In this document: positions 1 through 11,017 of the stretch, in pieces
Numbering within the stretch: the first letter of the stretch is position 1
Layout of the letters: each line of letters starts with the position of its first letter
Source: Hyperoodon ampullatus
Taxonomy: Eukaryota; Chordata; Mammalia; Artiodactyla; Ziphiidae
Reading direction: 5' to 3'
Length of the DNA: 64,000 nt
NCBI GenBank assembly: GCA_949752795.1
Contig: OX457057.1
Location: 160,557,980-160,621,979 of the forward strand
The notes under the pieces: generated by a model
What the model saw: the letters and a program-made list of their open reading frames with translations, nothing else
Told to the model about the DNA's origin: nothing
Database searches by the model: none
Position numbers and translations under genes: made by a program

Positions 1-545
1 GTTAGATGACAGGCTCTGTGCTAAATGCTAGAGATATAATGATGAACAAGATAGATGTGGTTCCTGCCCTCACAGAGTTTGCATTCTAATGACTAAGGCA
101 GAAAAAAAAATCCACACAACAAATAATTACAAACTGTAAAGTACTGTGAAGGCAACAAACAGGGTATTGAGATAGAAGGTAGGTATTGGGATGGATGACT
201 ATCCTTTTTGGCAGGGTAAGAGATGGTCAGAAAAGACCTCTCGATAGGAGATGACATTTAATCTGAAACCTGAACCTAAAAGATAAGGAAGAGCAAGGGC
301 AAAATGATTACCAACAGAAGGAACAGCACATTAGGAAAGAAACTTGGGTGCCTGAGGACCTGAAAGCACGTCACAATGGGACTGACAGCATGATGTGATA
401 GGAAATAAGGTTAGGGAAGTAGGCAGAGGCCTTTACATGCAGGAAGGCCATGTTAAGGAGTTTGAATTTTATTCAAAGTGCAATGGAAAATTTTGAAGAG
501 TTTTAAGGGAGAGTCTAAAAAGTAGAAGAAAAAGGCAGAATTAGT
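1..545. repeat. Ancient mammalian interspersed repeat, copy 1
   Basis: The opening (ggctctgtgctaaatgctag, then a 'cctgccctcacagag' segment, later 'aggccatgttaaggag') follows a widespread mammalian repeat that begins with a 'gtgccaggcactg' motif. A diverged copy in the same orientation starts near 1505 and a third near 10560. I recognise the pattern but cannot name the family securely (L2-like or medium-reiterated). The left edge is cut by the window. Confidence 0.5.
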
Positions 546-687
546 TTAGCTTTACTAAAAGATAATTTAAAATAGCATTTCCCAGGACATTAGGTATGTA
601 GATGAAGGAAAAGAAGGAGAAGAATTTCAAGGAATTCAATTAAGTTTGGGAAATATGAGTCTAGAGTTAAATTGATCCCTTTAATGT

Positions 688-908
688 AGTAGTTCTCAAC
701 TGGGGATGAGCTTGTCTCCTGGGGGTCATCTGGCAATGTCTGGAGGCATTTTTGGTTGTCAAAACCGAGAGGGTGTTACTGGAGTCTAGTGGATAGAGGC
801 CATGGATGCTGCTAAACACCCTATAATACTCAGTATATCATCTTCTCTCTCCCCTTTTCCTCAACAAAGAATTTTCCAACCGTCACCGCCACCAAAGGTG
901 AGAAACTT
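688..908 (+). mobile_element. MER20 hAT-Charlie DNA transposon
   Basis: The segment runs from agtagttctcaactgggg to ggtgagaaactttgctttaa, close to inverted ends of the hAT-Charlie type. The internal phrases 'tggcaatgtctggaggcatt' and 'atgctgctaaacaccctata' match the MER20 consensus as I know it. Length of about 220 bp is normal for this non-autonomous element, which encodes nothing. MER20 copies have been co-opted as regulatory DNA in placental mammals; nothing here shows that for this copy. Confidence 0.85.
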
Positions 909-1495
909 TGCTTTAAGGCAAAAGAAGCTTTACTATGCTAACAAACATTGTTATTAGTCTTCAAGAAGGAGAAGTAGTATACTGTGTTTCTAAAGTTATT
1001 TACAAGAACACAATCCTATTTGGGGGTGGAGGGGGAATGGCTGGGGGAGGATGGGGAAGGGGATGAAGAATATCTATTACAATTTCCAGTAATATGATTC
1101 TGTGGTTGAGAGGCACGAACTTTAATATTACCACCATCACTTTGCATTTTTATTACACTCCATATGCAATAGTTTCTACAGCCTCTTAGTTTCTCAAAAA
1201 CTACACATAAATGAAGACAGCTGATAAATAAAAATTAACATGTGACTAGGTTCCATCAAATATAGGAAGAACATTTAGCACTACTGGTTTCATGCTTTTA
1301 AGAAAAAAAAAAGGTGTTCTGAGTTTTTTTTTTAAAGTGTGATTTACAAATTAGGAATAAATAACTTGAAATTCTATTTTTTCCCAAATGCTACTTCATC
1401 AACAGATGGGTAAGTTATATAAAGCATATGGCAAAGAAGATTTCAAACACTAAAATGTTACTCTAAAATCATTGGTGAAGTAGAAATAGAACTAA
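909..1495. other. No gene seen; contains a G-rich tract
   Basis: AT-rich DNA without recognisable genes or repeats. The only notable feature is a guanine-rich patch at 1021-1063 with five runs of four or five G. Confidence 0.5.
1021..1063 (+). other. Potential G-quadruplex tract
   Basis: Five G runs of at least four bases are separated by loops of about 4 to 7 bases, satisfying the usual four-run rule. It stands out from the AT-rich surroundings. Folding is inferred from sequence only. Confidence 0.45.
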
Positions 1496-1499
1496 TCGG

Positions 1500-2250
1500 G
1501 CATCATTCATTCAACAAGCATTAAGTTCCTCGCATGTACCAGGCAATGAGGCAGGTGCTAGGGATATAATGATAAGCAAAATACACATAAACTCTGCCCT
1601 CACTCTACCCAAGGAAACAGACTTTAATCAAATACTCACACAAATATACAAAGTGTAGTATGGGTTTTGAAGAAAAAAGTAAAGATGAGAAAAAAACAGC
1701 AGTGGGACCAATCTAGTCTGCAAGGACTGGGGGAGGGGCAGTGTGAGTCTGTGAAAGTGTCATTTGAGATGAAATCTGACAGATAAGTAAGCATTCGCTA
1801 GAGCAGTAGAAGCACTCCAAGCAGCAGGAACAGCATATAACATGATACTGTAAAAAGAAACGAGCATGGTACCTTTGAGAAACTGAAGAGGCCTGTGTGA
1901 CTGGAATCCAGGGAGCAAAGGGGACAGTGGTAGCAGTTAAGGCTAGACAGGCAAGCAGGGGCCTGATCAGTCAGGCCTTGCAGAACAAAGGAGTAGCCTT
2001 CTTCCTATGACCAATGAGACATCTTTGAAGGATTTTAAGCAGAGGAATAATTGTGATCAGATATGTTTTGTAAATGAGGTGGTGTGGGGAGACTAATCAG
2101 ATTTAGTACAGTAGGTATCGAATGAGAGATCATGATTGCCTGAACAAGGGTGAGGGCACTGGAGCCTGAGAAGAAGTACAGAAACTCAGTAGAGATACTG
2201 GAGATAAAATCTATAGGTTTTACTGACAGATTGGATATGGTTCTGTTGCG
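1500..2250. repeat. Ancient mammalian interspersed repeat, copy 2
   Basis: Same order of motifs as copy 1: 'ccaggcaatgaggcaggtgc', 'aactctgccctcactc', 'gcattcgctagagcagtaga', 'ggcctgatcagtcaggcctt', 'aaggattttaagcagagg'. It extends further, to 'tactgacagattggatatgg'. Diverged and without an ORF. Family name uncertain. Confidence 0.55.
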
Positions 2251-2254
2251 TACT

Positions 2255-2375
2255 CCCTGTATTAGCTTGAGTAAGTGACTCTCTGGCTCTGTGTTTTCTC
2301 TTTGACAAATGAGGGCATTTCAATAGGAAATCTCTAAGTCATCCTCAAGTTCCAAATTTCATATTCTGCAATTAA
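2255..2375 (+). repeat. MIR-like SINE remnant
   Basis: Resembles the MIR core: 'agcttgagtaagtgactctc' then 'ttctctttgacaaatgaggg' then 'aatctctaagtcatcctcaa'. Highly diverged, so assignment is tentative. Confidence 0.4.
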
Positions 2376-5110
2376 AGCTGTTAATTTCTGCAAAATGATT
2401 ATGAATCCCACTAAGCTGAAGTGGTCCTAAACAAGATTTTCTGAGCTACCTTGACATTTCATCATATAAGATCTAACTAAATGTGCTCTTTAAATAGTCC
2501 TGGTAGAACAACAACAAAAAATTCCTTTAATTCACATGAGTGACATATAATTGAGATGAAATTAATCTCATTAGCACTAGCTTTGATATAATTGGAACTA
2601 TTTATCAACCCCAATGAATGCTTACCTAATGTCTGCTAGTCAAAAAACACCAACATATGAAATAACAATAAATAATTCCAACAAGGGCATAATTCAGTGG
2701 TAAAGCAAAACTTTTTTGAAAAACTATCTTGAATATTTTAAAGTTATGACAAAAGATTTAACATATTTAAATAGTTATAAACAATGAAATTTGTGATGCA
2801 TTATAATTATTTGCATTTTAAATTAATATGACATTGTTTTAAATATAGCTAAAGGAATTTAAATGCCATAGCAATATGATAACTATCATCCATTCATTAT
2901 CAAAAACATAAATAAGCTCTTCTTTAACATTTGGAAATTTTATATCATTTCGTTTTCTTCTTGAACTTGTATTTCCATCCTATTTAGATTACAAAATTTA
3001 TTCTAATATATATTTGGATTTGAAAGTCATTTATTGATTATCTTATTATAGTTCCTAGCCATTAAATGTATATAAATGAAAATTTAAATACAAAAACTTT
3101 CTGAACCATAAAGCTCAAACATTAAAATTTCTTCTGGATTGGGCTATTATTACTATTATTAAAACATACTACATCAATACAACGTAAACATGTAATAAGC
3201 TTGGTAAACATTAGATATAAAAAGTAAAATGTTATTGGCAATTTGAAAATAAATTTCATCTTTAATTGGATAAAGCTTTTTCTCCCAATTAGTTCACATA
3301 TCCATTGATAAATGTTAATTCATTGCTAGAAAGATAAATATTACATTATTTGCTAAAATGATGAATACTACATTATTTGCTAGAATATTAAGAATATTGT
3401 AGACTGAGACAATTAAGAGGCATTGCTATCCTTATTCTTCATTTTATAGGTGTAAGTTCTGAGAAATCTTGTTCACATAAATAAGTAGACTGGAATAAAA
3501 GTATGTTGTAGCAATGTCAATTCTTTGAACTCCTTCCAAGTGTTTTCCAAAAACTGCATAGGGATCTACTGTTAAAAATTAGTTTTAATAATATATAAGG
3601 TAACAAATAAGTCATTCTTCAATTTCAATGAAAACAATTTGAGTTCAAAAAGATTTGTTTCCCTGTTAATCACTCACTTTCTCAACATTTACACCATTTG
3701 AGTAGTTCAGACTATTCCTTTGTTTGGGGGCCAGAGAGGCTATTCAGATTTAATAATAAACAAGCCTTTCTTTTATAAAGTCAGAGAAAGACCATTTGAA
3801 AGGGAAATCCTGGACAACTGCCTGGCAATTACTTAGGCAAATCAATTTCAGGAATTAGTATATATGGAAGATCTGGAAATGGATTCCCCTAAAAGACAAT
3901 AAAAAATAACTTTTTTCCAGCACTGTTCCTTCATTTAACCAACATGACAAAATGCTAATTTGTCTATAGATAATATTTTTAAGAGAATTATCTATTCTTT
4001 ACTGAAGGACTTCCATTTGCTAATTCTGTTAGCCTATTTCACATAACTAGAAAGTATATGCCATTATTTAAAGCCACTTTGTTAATCAAATCTATGTAGT
4101 TTAAATCTACCTTTAGCTGAATTATTACTAATCATAGTTTTTTCACTTCTGTAAAGCAACAAACAGGTCATATATATTATTAAGACTGGGTTTACTATAA
4201 ACAAACCAAATATAAGATATCTGATGATTGATGATTACCTGAGAAGTATTAGTTTAACTGAATTTTCAGTCTTCTTTTTTTTTTTTGCAAAGATGAATAC
4301 AAGAATGAACCATAAGAATTATAACCACTCTGGTTACTTATTCCAAGAATAAAGCTTTCAAAGAATGACAGTTATGTAGCTATCTCATTTCTCTCTGAAG
4401 TGGCAGGCAGGTAGCTAAAGATAGAATGCATTTATAATGACATAACATCAATATTCCAGTCAGATATAAAAAGCTAGGCCACACAGCTTTCTAACAAAAA
4501 ATTATTGAAAAATCAAGTACGTTGTACTTTTCGTTAATTTTTTAAGATCCGTAAATTACATCTTTGTTGAAAAACTTCCCTAATATTCCCAAATTTTATT
4601 CTGATTTCATAGCAACATATCAACTAAAAAAAACTAAATTCTTAGCTCCAATTAACTCAAAGCCAGAATTTTATATGCTTTCCTCCTCCTCTATATTCTG
4701 AGACTGTTTAGTATTCTTCAAATTAGAACAGAAAAATAGCCACTGATAAAGACTATTCCAATGATTGATAGAAAAATTTTTTAAAATGCATTCCAGAATC
4801 ACACTGAGAAAGATGAGATAACAAAGGAAAAGTATATAAAGCAATTAAATTAAGGAAATAAACTGGCTACTAAAATCAATTTTTTAAAAAGCTTAGTGAT
4901 TTTATATGTTTAAACAGAAGACTTGGTAATAGAAGGTGGTAAAGTTTCTATTTTCTTGAGGAGAAAAGAACATATTCAATTCAATTAAAGAAACATCCCT
5001 TAACTAATTTCTGATCCAAAAATCACAGTTTGGGCTCTTAATTACATATAGACAAATTTACCACCTAAACAACTAAAGCATATTTTATAGCTGCATCTGT
5101 CTTAAAAGAA
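2376..5110. other. AT-rich DNA, nothing recognised
   Basis: No ORF of note and no repeat that I can name. A small local duplication is visible at about 3340-3390, where 'attacattatttgcta' recurs as 'actacattatttgcta' about 28 bases on. Confidence 0.5.
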
Positions 5111-5114
5111 AACA

Positions 5115-5583
5115 TGGATTGAGGGTTCTAGTCCAAGACGGCAACATAGGCAACTCTTGAATTCACCTCCTCCCACAGACACACTGAATCTATAGCTACT
5201 CACAGAGCAATTTCCTCTGAAAGAAATCCAGAAACTAGTTGAGTGACTCTTACATACCAAGTGAAGGAGAAAATGCCCACATGACCCACTTGGAATCGTT
5301 AGGAAAGGCTGAGACACACTCTCGCCATAAACCCCATGCCTGGTCAAGCACCAGACAATGGGGAGGGAACTCCCAACTCCAATTCCCAGCTTCACCCAGA
5401 GGAGAGAAGGGGTTGGACCCCACATCTAAAGGAGAAATAGAAAGCAATACAATAACAGTAGCGTACTTCAATAACTCACTTCCAACAATGCACAGGTCAT
5501 CCAGACAGAACATCAAGAAGGAAACATTGGATTTGAACAAGTCAAACCAGACTTACAGAACATCCCATCCAACAGGAGCAGAA
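5115..5583 (+). mobile_element. Old LINE-1, left part: 5'UTR joined to ORF2
   Basis: Positions 5120-5420 read as an L1 5'UTR ('ctagtccaagacggcaacat', then the ethanol-like 'cacctcctcccacagacac'). From about 5430 the sequence matches the ORF2 endonuclease region (compare 59016-59110 of the young L1: ggagaaatagaaagcaatac and following). All of ORF1 and the start of ORF2 are missing between them. The element resumes at 8142 after the Tigger1 insertion. Decayed, non-coding. Confidence 0.7.
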
Positions 5584-5877
5584 TACAGGCATACCTCATT
5601 TAAGCTTTACTGCACTTTGCAGATAGTTCATTTTTATAAATTGAAAGTTTGTGGCAACCTTGCAAGTCTATCGGCGCCATTTTTCCAACAGCATTTGCTC
5701 ACTTCATGTTTCTGTGTCACATTTTGGTAATTCTCACAATATTTCAAACTTTTTCAGTATTATTATATTTGTTACGGTGATCTGTGATGTTTGATGTTAC
5801 TGTTATAATTGTTTTGGGGCACTATGAACCGCACCCATATAAGACAGCAAATTTTACCATTAAACGTTGTGTATACG

Positions 5878-6071
5878 GTTTGCAGGGCAGAAACAGAGAT
5901 ACAGATGTAGAGAACAAACGTATGGATGCCAAGCGGGGAAAGTGGCAGGGGGTGGGGTGGTGGGATGAACTGGGAGATTGGGATTGACACGTATACACTG
6001 ATGTGTATAAAATGGATAACTAATAAGAACCTGCTGTATAAAAAATAAATTAAATTAAATTAAATTAAAAA
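5878..6071 (+). mobile_element. L1 3'UTR fragment inserted in Tigger1, short 3' end
   Basis: Begins in 'tttgcagggcagaaacagag', passes 'actgggagattgggattgac' and ends 'aagaacctgctgtat' followed by an A/T-rich tail (aaattaaattaaa). This is the cetartiodactyl L1 3'UTR, cut short at 'ctgctgtat' rather than continuing 'agcacaggga' as at 22405-22543. The flanks show an imperfect duplication (aaacgttgtgt / aaatgttgcttgtgt) of Tigger1 sequence. Confidence 0.8.
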
Positions 6072-6159
6072 AAATGTTGCTTGTGTTCTGACTGCTCAAG
6101 CAACTGGCTGTTCCCGTCTCTCTCCTTCTCCTCAGGCTGTGCTATTCCCTGAGACACAA

Positions 6160-7935
6160 CCATGTTGAAATTATGCCAATTAATAACCCTACAATGGCCT
6201 CTAAGTGCTCAGGTGAAAGAGTCACACATCTCACTTTAAATTAAAAGCTAGAAATAATTAAGTTTAGTGAAGAAGCCATGTCAAAAGCCAAGAAAGGCCG
6301 AAAGCTAGGCCTCTTGTGCCAGTTAGCCAAACTGTAAATGCAAAGGAAAAATCCTGGAAGGAAATGAAAAGTGCTACTCCAGTGAACACATGAATGATAA
6401 GAAAGCAAAACAGTTTATTGCTGATATGGAGAAAGTTTCACTCATCTGGATAGAAGGTCAAACCAGCCACAACCCTCCCTTAAGCCGAAGCCTACTCCAG
6501 AGGAAGACCCTAAGTCTCTTCAACTCTATGAAGGCTGAAGGATGAGGAAACTGCAGAAGTTTGAAGCTAGCAGAGGTTTTGGTTCAAGAGGTTTAAGGAA
6601 AGAAGCCATCTCCATAACATTAAAGTACAAGGTGAAGTAGCAAGTGCTGATGTAGAAGTTGCAGCAAGTTATCCAGAAGATCTAGCTAAGATAACGAATG
6701 AAAGTAGCTATACTATACAACAGATTTTCAGTGTAGATGAAAAAACAACCTTCTATTGGAAGAAGATGCCATCTAGGACTTTCACAGCTAGAGAGAATTC
6801 AATGCCTGGCTTCAAAGCTTCAAGGGATGGGGGGGACTCTCTCATTAGGGGTGAATGCAGCAGGATACTTGAAGTTGAAGCAATGATTATTTACCATTTC
6901 AAAAATCCTAGGGCCCTTAAAAATTATGCTAAATCTACTCTGCCTGTGCTCTGTAAATGGAACAACCAAAGACTAGATGACAGGACATCTGTTTACAACA
7001 TAGTTTACTAAATATTTTAAGCCCACTGTTGAGACCTATTGCTCAGTAAAAAAAAGATTTCTTTCAAAATATTACTGCTCACTGACAATGCACCTGGGCA
7101 CCCAAGAGCTCTGAAGGAGATGTGCAATGAGATCAATGTTGTTTTCATGCCTGCTGACACAACATTCATTCTGTAGCCCATGGATCAAGAGTAATTTTGA
7201 CTTTCAGGTCTTAGTATTTAAGCAGTAACATTTTGTAAGGCTACAGCTGTTATAGACAGTGATTCATTTGATGGATACGGGCAAAGTAAATTGAAAACCT
7301 TCTGGAAACGATTCACCATTCTTCGTGATTAATGGAAAGAGGTCAAAATATCAACATTAACATGAACTTGGAAGAAGTTGATTCCAACCCTCAGGGATGA
7401 CTTGAGGCATTCAAGACTTCAGCGGAGGAAGTAACTAACAGCTATAATAGAAACAGCAAAAGAACTAGAATTAAAAGTGGAACCTAAAAGATGTGACTGA
7501 ATTGCTGCAATCTCATGATAAAACTTGAATGAATGAGAAGTTGCTTTTTATGGATGAGCAAAGGAAATAGTTTCTTGAGATGGAATCTAGTCCTGGTGAA
7601 GATGCTGTGAAGATTGGTAAAGTGGCAACAAAGGATTTAGAATATTACTTAAACTTAGTTGATAAAGCAGTGGCACGATTTGAGAGGACTGACTCCAATT
7701 TTGAAAGAAATTCTGTGGGTAAAACAGCAATGCATGCTACAGAAAAATCATCTGTGTAAGGAAGAGTCAATCGATGAGGCAAACTTCATTGTCGTCTTAT
7801 TTTAAGAAATTGCCAGAACCACCACAGCTTTCAGCAACCACAATCTAATCAGTCAGCAGCCATCAACATCCAGGCAAGATCCTCCACCAGCAAAAAGATT
7901 ATGACTTGTTGAAGGCTCAGATGATGATTAGTATA
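6160..7935 (+). pseudogene. Degenerate Tigger1 transposase
   Basis: Covers the coding part of Tigger1, a pogo-family transposase with a CENP-B-like helix-turn-helix DNA-binding part and a DDE catalytic part. It starts near 'aatggcctctaagtgctcag' and ends near 'aagattatgacttgttgaag' and 'gatgatgattag'. The longest surviving open stretch is 81 codons at 6766-7011. Many frameshifts and stops are present, so no transposase can be made. Expected for this family, which has been immobile since early primate/laurasiatherian times. Confidence 0.8.
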
Positions 7936-8141
7936 TATTTAGCAATAAAGTATTTTCTAAATTGAGGTATGTACATTTTTTAGACATAATGCTATTGCAC
8001 ACTTAACCGACTACAGTATAGTATAAACATAATTTTTATATGCACTAGGAAATCAAAAAATTGTGACTTACTTTGTTGCAATATTCACCTTACTACGGTG
8101 GTCTGGAAGCAAACCTGCAATATCTCCGAGGTATGCCTATA

Positions 8142-8350
8142 CATATTCTTCTCAAGTATATATTATACATGGAACATTCTCCAGGATAGATCATATGGTA
8201 AGCAAGAAAACAAATCTTAATAAATGTAAGAAGGTTGAAATCATATCAAGCATCTTTTCCAACTACTATGAAACTAGTTCTAGTATGAAATTAGAACATC
8301 TATGTCTCAACCTCTATAGCTGTCTTGAACTATATTTAGTTCCCTGAACC
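8142..8350 (+). mobile_element. Old LINE-1, right part: ORF2 endonuclease region
   Basis: Continues the L1 interrupted at 5583: 'catggaacattctccaggat' corresponds to 59207-59226 of the young L1, and 'atcatatcaagcatcttttc' to 59275-59296. The 94-codon open frame at 8063-8347 is an accident spanning the Tigger1 end and this fragment. Confidence 0.75.
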
Positions 8351-8531
8351 AGCCATACTTTTCTTACCTTTGGACCTTAACATGAGCTGGACTTCTGCCT
8401 GAACATTTTCCCCCTCAGTACCTGAAAACTGTCTCTCTCCCCAGCCCCAACATTCATATTCACACTATCTCCCTTGTTCCCTGACACTTACCCTCTTCAA
8501 AAACCCTTCTCAGAGATATTACTGGCCAGAA
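8345..8531 (+). repeat. Possible L2-like remnant
   Basis: The text 'cttctgcctgaacattttcc' and 'cctcttcaaaaacccttctc' resembles the 3' part of LINE-2. Very diverged; tentative. Confidence 0.35.
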
Positions 8532-8542
8532 CAACCCTGAGC

Positions 8543-8741
8543 TTTTTTTTGCGTTACGCGGGCCTCTCACTGTTGTGGCCTCTCCCATTGCGGAGCACAG
8601 GCTCCGGATGCGCAGGCTCAGCGGCCATGGCTCACGGGCCTAGCCGCTCCGCGGCATGTGGGATCTTCCCGGACCGGGGCACTAACCTGTGTCCCCCGCA
8701 TCCGCAGACGGACTCTCAACCACTGCACCACCAGGGAAGCC
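8543..8741 (-). mobile_element. CHR-2 type SINE, minus orientation
   Basis: tRNA-derived SINE of the short (about 190 bp) class. Its reverse complement begins gggcttccctggtggtgcag and ends gcgtaacgc before an 8-A tail. The TSD caaccctgagc is perfect (8532-8542 and 8742-8752). The 97-codon open frame across it is not a gene. Confidence 0.95.
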
Positions 8742-9002
8742 CAACCCTGAGCATTTTAACACATTAAATTATTGACTGTAAATAGTCTATATCTCTTGGG
8801 ACAAGGAGTATCAGGTAAATTTCAGGCACAGAATAGGAGAAAGGATATAAGGGAACTAAGTCTTAGGGGGCTAGAAAAGGGAAAAAGCTATAATGAACCT
8901 TATGCGTTAGAGTAGAATCAGAGATATCAGTGTGAACTCATGGTTGTTAATATATACAATAGATAGACATAGCAGTATAGATACGTATATATGCAAGGGT
9001 TA

Positions 9003-9004
<2 letters not shown>

Positions 9005-9056
<52 letters not shown>
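9005..9056. repeat. (AC)26 microsatellite
   Basis: About 52 uninterrupted bases of alternating A and C. Likely polymorphic in length. Confidence 0.98.
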
Positions 9057-9058
<2 letters not shown>

Positions 9059-9159
9059 CCTGGCTCTATCTGCTGTCAGAGTATAGGAAAACGATACTCT
9101 AATGACAATGAGAACACCCAGCACTCAGATCTTGACTTCTAAGTACCATTCCCCAATTA

Positions 9160-9804
9160 ATAGGAGTCAGGGCTCTTAGGAAAAGAGGTTGATTCCAGGG
9201 CTGGAGCACAGAAAATACAAGATGACCTTGGAATATCTTGTGATAAAAAATAAGAAATTCTCACAAAAGGATTGGGGGATGTCAAAATGACACAGGAATC
9301 ATCCTGAAGAAGTTCCCAATGGCCAAAGCAATAAAATAAATGATAGAATAAATGATAATTCATAGAATAAAACAAATATCCACAGTTCCATATTGATATA
9401 AATAATTGAATAAGTAAATAAATGTGGGAGAAAGGGCAACTCTCCCTTATAGGAGAATTTTAATTAATAAAGGTAGAAGGAATGAGAAAAATACAAACTC
9501 ACCATCAGGCAAATACCACAGTATTGAACTGTTGAAGGCAAGACCCACCCACAGATGCTAAGATCAGTGGGCAAAAGTTTGAGGAGCAGGAAGATATTTA
9601 TCAATACAAAGGGGGAAATAGTAGCTTTACAGTGCAGAAACTGGTGACACTTTAAGCAAGTAATCAGCGTTAATATCACCAATAAAATACGACATATCAA
9701 CATCATGTACTGTTGAAGGACATATCACTTCTGTGGTATTCTTGACAAAAAGGCATAATCTGAATCTATTAACGAAAAAACATCTGACAAAAGTAAACCT
9801 AGAG
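9160..9804 (+). mobile_element. Old L1 3'UTR remnant, left part
   Basis: Phrases such as 'aaagcaataaaataaatgat', 'cttataggagaattttaatt' and 'gtggtattcttgac' follow the long 3'UTR of old mammalian L1M elements. The same element continues after the SINE at 10036. No coding potential. Confidence 0.5.
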
Positions 9805-9995
9805 GGCTTCCCTGGTAGCGCAGTGGTTGAGAGTCTGCCTGCCAATGCAGGGGACACGGGTTCATGCCCTGGTCCAGGAAGATCCCACATGCCGCGGAGC
9901 AGCTGGGCCCGTGGGCCACGGCCGCTGAGCCTGCGCGTCTGGAGCCTGTGCTCCGCAACGGGAGAGGCCACGGCAGTGAGAGGCCCGCGTACCGC

Positions 9996-10019
<24 letters not shown>
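9805..10019 (+). mobile_element. CHR-2 type SINE, plus orientation
   Basis: Starts ggcttccctggtagcgcag and ends gcccgcgtaccgc followed by about 28 A. The polymerase III A box (tagcgcagtgg) and B box (gggttcatgccc) are visible but not perfect. The 16-base TSD aaaagtaaacctagag lies at 9789-9804 and 10020-10035. It interrupts an old L1 3'UTR. Confidence 0.96.
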
Positions 10020-10028
<9 letters not shown>

Positions 10029-10035
10029 CCTAGAG

Positions 10036-10385
10036 ATATTGTAAAAAAAGATCATCAAAGTACAGTATTCATCAAAGTGTCAAAGTCATGACTAAAGAAA
10101 TGTTACAGATTGAAGGAGACTAAACAAACAACTCAGTGTAATGTGGGATCCTGAATTGGATTCTTGTACAGAAAAGGACACAAAGAGAAAATGTGGTAGA
10201 ATTCCAGTAAGGTCTGTAGTTTATTCAACAGTATTGTACCAACTTGTTAATTTCCTGGTTTTGACAATTGCACTATGGTTAAGTAAGCTGTCAACATTAG
10301 GGAAAACTAGATGAAGGGTATACATGAAATCTGTACTCTTCTTGCAATGTTTCTGTAAGTTTAAAATTATTTCAAAATAAAAAAG
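10036..10385 (+). mobile_element. Old L1 3'UTR remnant, right part
   Basis: Continues from 9804: 'atgtgggatcctgaattgga', 'tttgacaattgcactatggt' and 'ttaaaattatttcaaaataa' are typical of the 3' end of L1M-type elements, with an A-rich finish near 10385. Confidence 0.55.
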
Positions 10386-10549
10386 ATTAATTCAAAATGT
10401 CTAGGGTTTGAAGGCAAACCAATTAAAAAATAAAAAACAACTAAACCTAGTCAAGAGAAAGATTTAATTGTAATAGCATTCTCTATACTATTTAATTAAT
10501 AAGACAGTCCAATAACAAGTGTTAAATATCAATGTTATATATTAAACAG

Positions 10550-10985
10550 CAAATATTTTTTAAATATCTACTATGTGCCAGGCAATGTGCTATTGACTAG
10601 GAATATAGTGATCGAGAAGGCTAACACAGTCTCTACCCTTTGAGAGAAAACTGATACTAATTAAGTAATTAGAAGAGCAAAATACATAATAAAAAGGAAA
10701 GCACAGAATGCTAGGGGAGCATGACAACGGGCACTAAGCCAGTGTAAAGTGATCAAGCAAGTCTTTCTAGGAAATGACACTTCAGATGAGATATAAAGAA
10801 GAAACTAAGGGATGTGGGGCAGGAAGAAGTCATAGTATATATGCAAGAGTTGAGAGTATGGCTGACTTGAGAAAAATATCCAGTACTGCTGGACCACACC
10901 AAGTGAAAGTAATCTAAAATAAAGCTGAAGGCAAAGGCAGGGAGCAGATAAGACTAGGGCTAGGTGAGACCTATAAAAGATAACA
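10550..10985. repeat. Ancient mammalian interspersed repeat, copy 3
   Basis: Opens 'tactatgtgccaggcaatgt', followed by 'gaatatagtgatcgagaagg' and 'atgacacttcagatgag'. Same family and orientation as the copies near 1 and 1500, more diverged. Confidence 0.5.
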
Positions 10986-11017
10986 AGTAGGGGAGTAGTA
11001 TAGTCTGATGAACTTTT

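Larger units (their letters stand above)
5586..8139 (+). mobile_element. Tigger1 (pogo/Tc1-mariner) DNA transposon, nearly full length
   Basis: The left end caggcatacctcattt and right end tatctccgaggtatgcct are the inverted termini of Tigger1. The element is flanked by the expected TA duplication (5584-5585 and 8140-8141). Internal text follows the Tigger1 consensus throughout, for example 'atcggcgccatttttccaac' and 'gacataatgctattgcacac'. After removing a roughly 195-bp insertion at 5878-6071, about 2.36 kb remain, close to the 2.4-kb consensus. It lies inside an older L1, whose sequence continues on both sides. Confidence 0.93.

Noticed and set aside
8474..8767. Open frames of 60-145 codons rich in R, S, P, G near many positions (here, 9627, 11008, 20524, 21070, 39214, 62098, 63431)
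   Set aside because: They fall within CHR SINEs and their tails on either strand. The same peptide text recurs at each SINE, and poly-K or poly-F is the A tail. They are repeats, not genes.
8927..9124. 65-codon minus frame with CVCVCV repeats
   Set aside because: Translation of the AC microsatellite at 9005-9056.
9725..10091. Repeated similar segments spaced through the window, considered as a CRISPR-like or tandem array
   Set aside because: Spacing is irregular, orientation is mixed, and each unit has its own TSD and A tail. These are dispersed SINEs in a mammalian genome.
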